Below are positions 61,115-64,000 of a stretch of 64,000 nt of DNA, piece after piece (the stretch's first letter is position 1; the number at the start of each line of letters is the position of its first letter). Origin of the DNA: Styela clava (taxonomy: Eukaryota > Chordata > Ascidiacea > Stolidobranchia > Styelidae); assembly GCF_964204865.1 (NCBI RefSeq), contig NC_135251.1, positions 26,908,001 to 26,972,000 of the forward strand, read 5' to 3'. The position numbers and the translations under genes were made by a program. Below the pieces are notes generated by a model that worked only from the letters and a program-made list of their open reading frames with translations, made no database searches and was not told where the DNA came from.

Positions 61115-61760
61115 ACAAGTGCTAGCTGATCGTTGATAACACGAGAAATGTGCTGGCGGAAAATCTCTTTTCAAAAAACTATTCTTTGGCTATTGTCAAT
61201 AAACTGTTCACAAATTTATCAAATTAACGCTCGGTGGAAAATATAAGACATAAAACTGCCGGGGCGCGTAGTTCTTGATAAATATCAAATAGGCGCCAAT
61301 CTATGATGTCATAAAACCCCACAAAAGCTGATAGTTGATAACACGAGAATGGTGCTTGCTGAAAATCTCTTTACAGAGAAATATTCTCCGGCTATTGGCA
61401 ATAAACTGTCCACAATTTATTCGAATTAACGCTTGGTGGAAAATATAAAACTGCCGGGGCGCGTAGTTCTTGATAAATATCCAATAGTCGCCAATTCTAT
61501 GATGTCTTAATAACCCACAACAGCTGATCGTTGATAACACGGAAATGTGCTGACTGAAAATCTCTTTCCAGAGAACTATTCTTTGGTTTGGCTATTGGAA
61601 ATCAACTGTTCACAAAATACCCAAATCAACGCTTGGTGGAAAATATGCAACATAAAACTGCTGGTGCTCGTAATTCTTGATAAATATCCAATAGGCGCCA
61701 ATTCTATGATGTCATAATAATCCACAACAGCTGATCGTTGATAAAATGATAACACGGTTT
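61115..61760. repeat. Short satellite, three copies of about 200 bp
   Basis: Units begin near 61125, 61325 and 61521 with GCTGATCGTTGATAACACG-type text (GCTGATAGTTGATAAC in one), share AACGCTTGGTGGAAAATAT and GGGGCGCGTAGTTCTTGATA, and a partial fourth starts near 61731. Confidence 0.85.
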
Positions 61761-61893
61761 CACGGTTGCCAGGATAGATGTATATAAAACCTATTTCAAC
61801 ATTACTACCATGTTATTTTTTTATGTGAATTGCATTTCCACATTTTCTGTTACAATGGTCTTTGCAATAAAAAATTTCAGTTGAATAGCTGCT

Positions 61894-62310
61894 AGCTGCT
61901 AATTTGGGAAAGATTACAGTTTTCCTACTTCAAGTTTGTTCCCACGGTACTGCTCGGTAATTAGTCAAAATGGACCTGTGGATGTTTTAAATATTGCTTT
62001 TTTACCTTTCCCCTTAGATTACTGGACAATACCATTCAAACTTTCAACAGTTACGAAATTGAAGATAATCCTGAAATGATATTTCATTCACAATTTTTAA
62101 ATGTAAACGCATCTAAACATAGCTCATTGTTAACTAAATTCTAAATTACTCGCAGGCCGATCTAATCTAACAAAATCTACATTCAATTGTAAAGTAGAAT
62201 TGGACGGCGCAAAATAAAATAAACAATGAGCTCCATGACCCGATAGGGTTGGTAACGTGCCATACATATACTGCCAAGAATATGCATATACCGCCAACTA
62301 GTATACATAT
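61894..62310 (+). repeat. 417-bp direct repeat, right copy
   Basis: Near-identical to 60606-61022. Confidence 0.93.
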
Positions 62311-62519
62311 TTGGCCAAAGAATAGTTCACTGAAAAAAAAAAAGATTCTCAATGTCGCCTTTTGCTGCCTCACATTCTCACGTTATCACAATAAAGTGTT
62401 GTGGGGCTATCTCGTGGCATCATAGATTGCAACCTATTTTATGTATGCGACTGACATTGTACGAATCGTTACGCACAAATAACATGTAAGGGCTTGTCAC
62501 TAAATGATGCTGATATCAC

Positions 62520-63126
62520 AACGAGAACCGAACCGAAGAGTTATCGATTGGAAGTCAGGAGATCCCCAAAACAGAAACGCGGTTTCGATTCACCTGCTCT
62601 TACTTCATAGCGACCCCGTGTGTATTCAAACATAGCCTAGCGATATTTTGGTGCGGAATTTTGCAACCCTGAACCGGATAGAGGGATATGGAAATTGCTT
62701 AAGGAGTAATTACGAGAATATCGATCAGAGACCGAAGACTTATCGATCGAAAGTTAGGGGATCCCAAAACAGAAACTGCGGTTTCGATTCGAAAAATTCT
62801 GCGAACCCTAACTGGATTGTTTTGATTAGTTTTCAGCCAATATCAAAAATGTAGGAAACAATAGCCAACTCCCCATGTCGTCGTCGAAATACTACTCGAG
62901 GAAATACTTTTATGAAGAATTCTACAAATCCGAACTGAATTGTTTCGATTAGTTTCCAGCCAATAGCCTATTCACCAATCCTATATTTTGTGTCAAATAC
63001 AACGGCGCTAACCCGGGTTGCGACGACTATTCAAACACAGCCTAGCGATATTTTGGTGAGGAATTCTGCAACTCCGAACCTGATAGAGGGATATGGACAT
63101 TGCTTGAACTTTAACGAGTAATTATA
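62520..63126. repeat. Dispersed-repeat fragments
   Basis: CCGAAGACTTATCGATCG-type stretches at 62720-62760 and a variant near 62525-62600 match the repeats in gene E introns. Two related pieces (CAGCCTAGCGATATTTTGGTG) occur near 62635 and 63040. Confidence 0.6.
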
Positions 63127-64000
63127 AGTAACGAGATACGATCTCGCGGCGTGTATCCTTCGCTCTGACTCAATAGGGTGGAAAATTTCTCGAAGGAAAC
63201 TTGCGCATCGCGACGACGTCAAAGTAACAAGAGAGATATGGACAATGCTTAAAGATTAATCACGAGATACGATCTAGCGGTGTGTATCCTTCGCTCTGAC
63301 TCACTAGTGTGAAAACTTGCGCATCGGACACGCACACACACATTCAGTGCGTCGAAAATCTCTCGCTCTGCAAATATCCAGATCTCTTCACTAATTAATT
63401 AATAACTCACTAATTATACGACATAAATAGGCTTCTGGTCCGAGATATGATGAATGCACATGCAAAATTTGGAGCAGATTCAACCACGCCTTCGTGAGAT
63501 ATCGCGTGCATCTAACAGACAAACAGACAGACAGACAGACAAATACCTATCAACATACTTACCGATTAAAATCGATAAGTAATAAGTAACGAGATACGAT
63601 CTCGCGGCGTGTATTTTTCGCTTTGACTCAATAGCGTGGAAAATTTCTCAAAGGAAACTTGCGCATCGCGGCGACGTCAAAGTTACAAGAGGGATATGGA
63701 CAATGCTTCAAAGATTAATCACGAGATACGATCTAGCGTTATGTATCCTTCGCTCTGACCAAAGTGGCTATAAAGTTATACTGTTATAGTCACTTTGGCT
63801 CTGACTCACTAGCGTGAAAACTTGCGCATCGCACACACACACACTCAGCGCGTCTCAAAAATCTCTCGCTTCGCAAAAACCGTTCTCTAGATTTGCAAAA
63901 ATCCAGATCTTTTCATCACTAATTAATTAATAACTCGCTAATTATACGACATAATTCATCCAAAATCAATAGGCTTCTGATCCGAGCTATGATGAATGAA
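63127..64000. repeat. Tandem repeat, 458-bp period, running off the window
   Basis: The block starting ACGAGATACGATCTCGCGGC at about 63131 recurs at 63589. Each copy includes GTGTATCCTTCGCTCTGAC, CTTGCGCATCG and the TAATTAATTAATAACTC... CAGACA tail of the dispersed family. Confidence 0.75.
63760..63797. mobile_element. 38-bp fold-back insertion with 8-bp target duplication
   Basis: CAAAGTGGCTATAA and TTATAGTCACTTTG are near-perfect inverted arms. The insert is flanked by GCTCTGAC on both sides (63752-63759 and 63798-63805). The first tandem copy (near 63290) has GCTCTGAC only once and no insert, so it is an empty site. Confidence 0.85.

Overview
The window is AT-rich animal DNA: split genes with GT-AG introns, many small DNA-transposon relics, LTR and non-LTR retrotransposons, minisatellites and a tRNA-derived SINE. 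Nothing in it is prokaryotic. The mix of compact multi-exon genes, hAT-type MITEs, Ty3/Gypsy, BEL/Pao, Tx1-like and R2-like elements fits a marine invertebrate. A tunicate is my guess, but no host gene I recognise confirms it.

The only convincing host genes are five paralogues, here called A to E, all on the minus strand and all with the same four-exon design. A is 1-2151 (3' end outside the window), B 3358-6092, C 12341-14704, D 25744-28482 and E 49041-52504. A sixth, inverted and broken copy (F) lies on the plus strand at 58325-60054, with a possible first exon at 57105-57380. The proteins are about 300 residues, have no visible signal peptide or membrane segment, and are built as module 1 / module 2 / module 1' / module 2'. 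Every intron is in phase 2 and exon 2 is exactly 168 nt in all five genes. I do not recognise the family. The repeated pattern of aromatic and glycine residues resembles a beta-trefoil-like fold, but that is inference.

Layout: 1-30.5 kb holds A to D inside segments duplicated about three times (roughly 1.7-7, 10.3-18.7 and 24.7-30.5 kb), with remnants of an A-type exon 1 at 10.36 and 24.76 kb. Between them are hAT MITEs with perfect or near-perfect 8-bp target-site duplications, a GC-rich element carrying an 11-copy minisatellite, a Tx1-like LINE tail (19.5-20.2 kb) and a decayed R2-like LINE (20.2-23.4 kb) split by a hAT element, which itself contains a MITE.

30.7-48 kb is a transposon block. 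A BEL/Pao remnant is interrupted by a hAT element, and that by a young but disabled Ty3/Gypsy element (32083-37235; 223-bp LTRs with two differences; TSD GTAAT). From within the Gypsy RT onward, 6820 bp are repeated in tandem almost without change (34297-41116 and 41126-47945), so the second Gypsy copy lacks its 5' half.

48-64 kb holds gene E, a gene-poor stretch, a hAT transposase remnant, pseudogene F with a SINE in its second intron, a short satellite bounded by 417-bp direct repeats, and a dispersed repeat family that also occurs in the introns of E. The genes form one dispersing family, duplicated as segments and then eroded or separated by transposons; no operon-like or pathway logic is visible beyond this.
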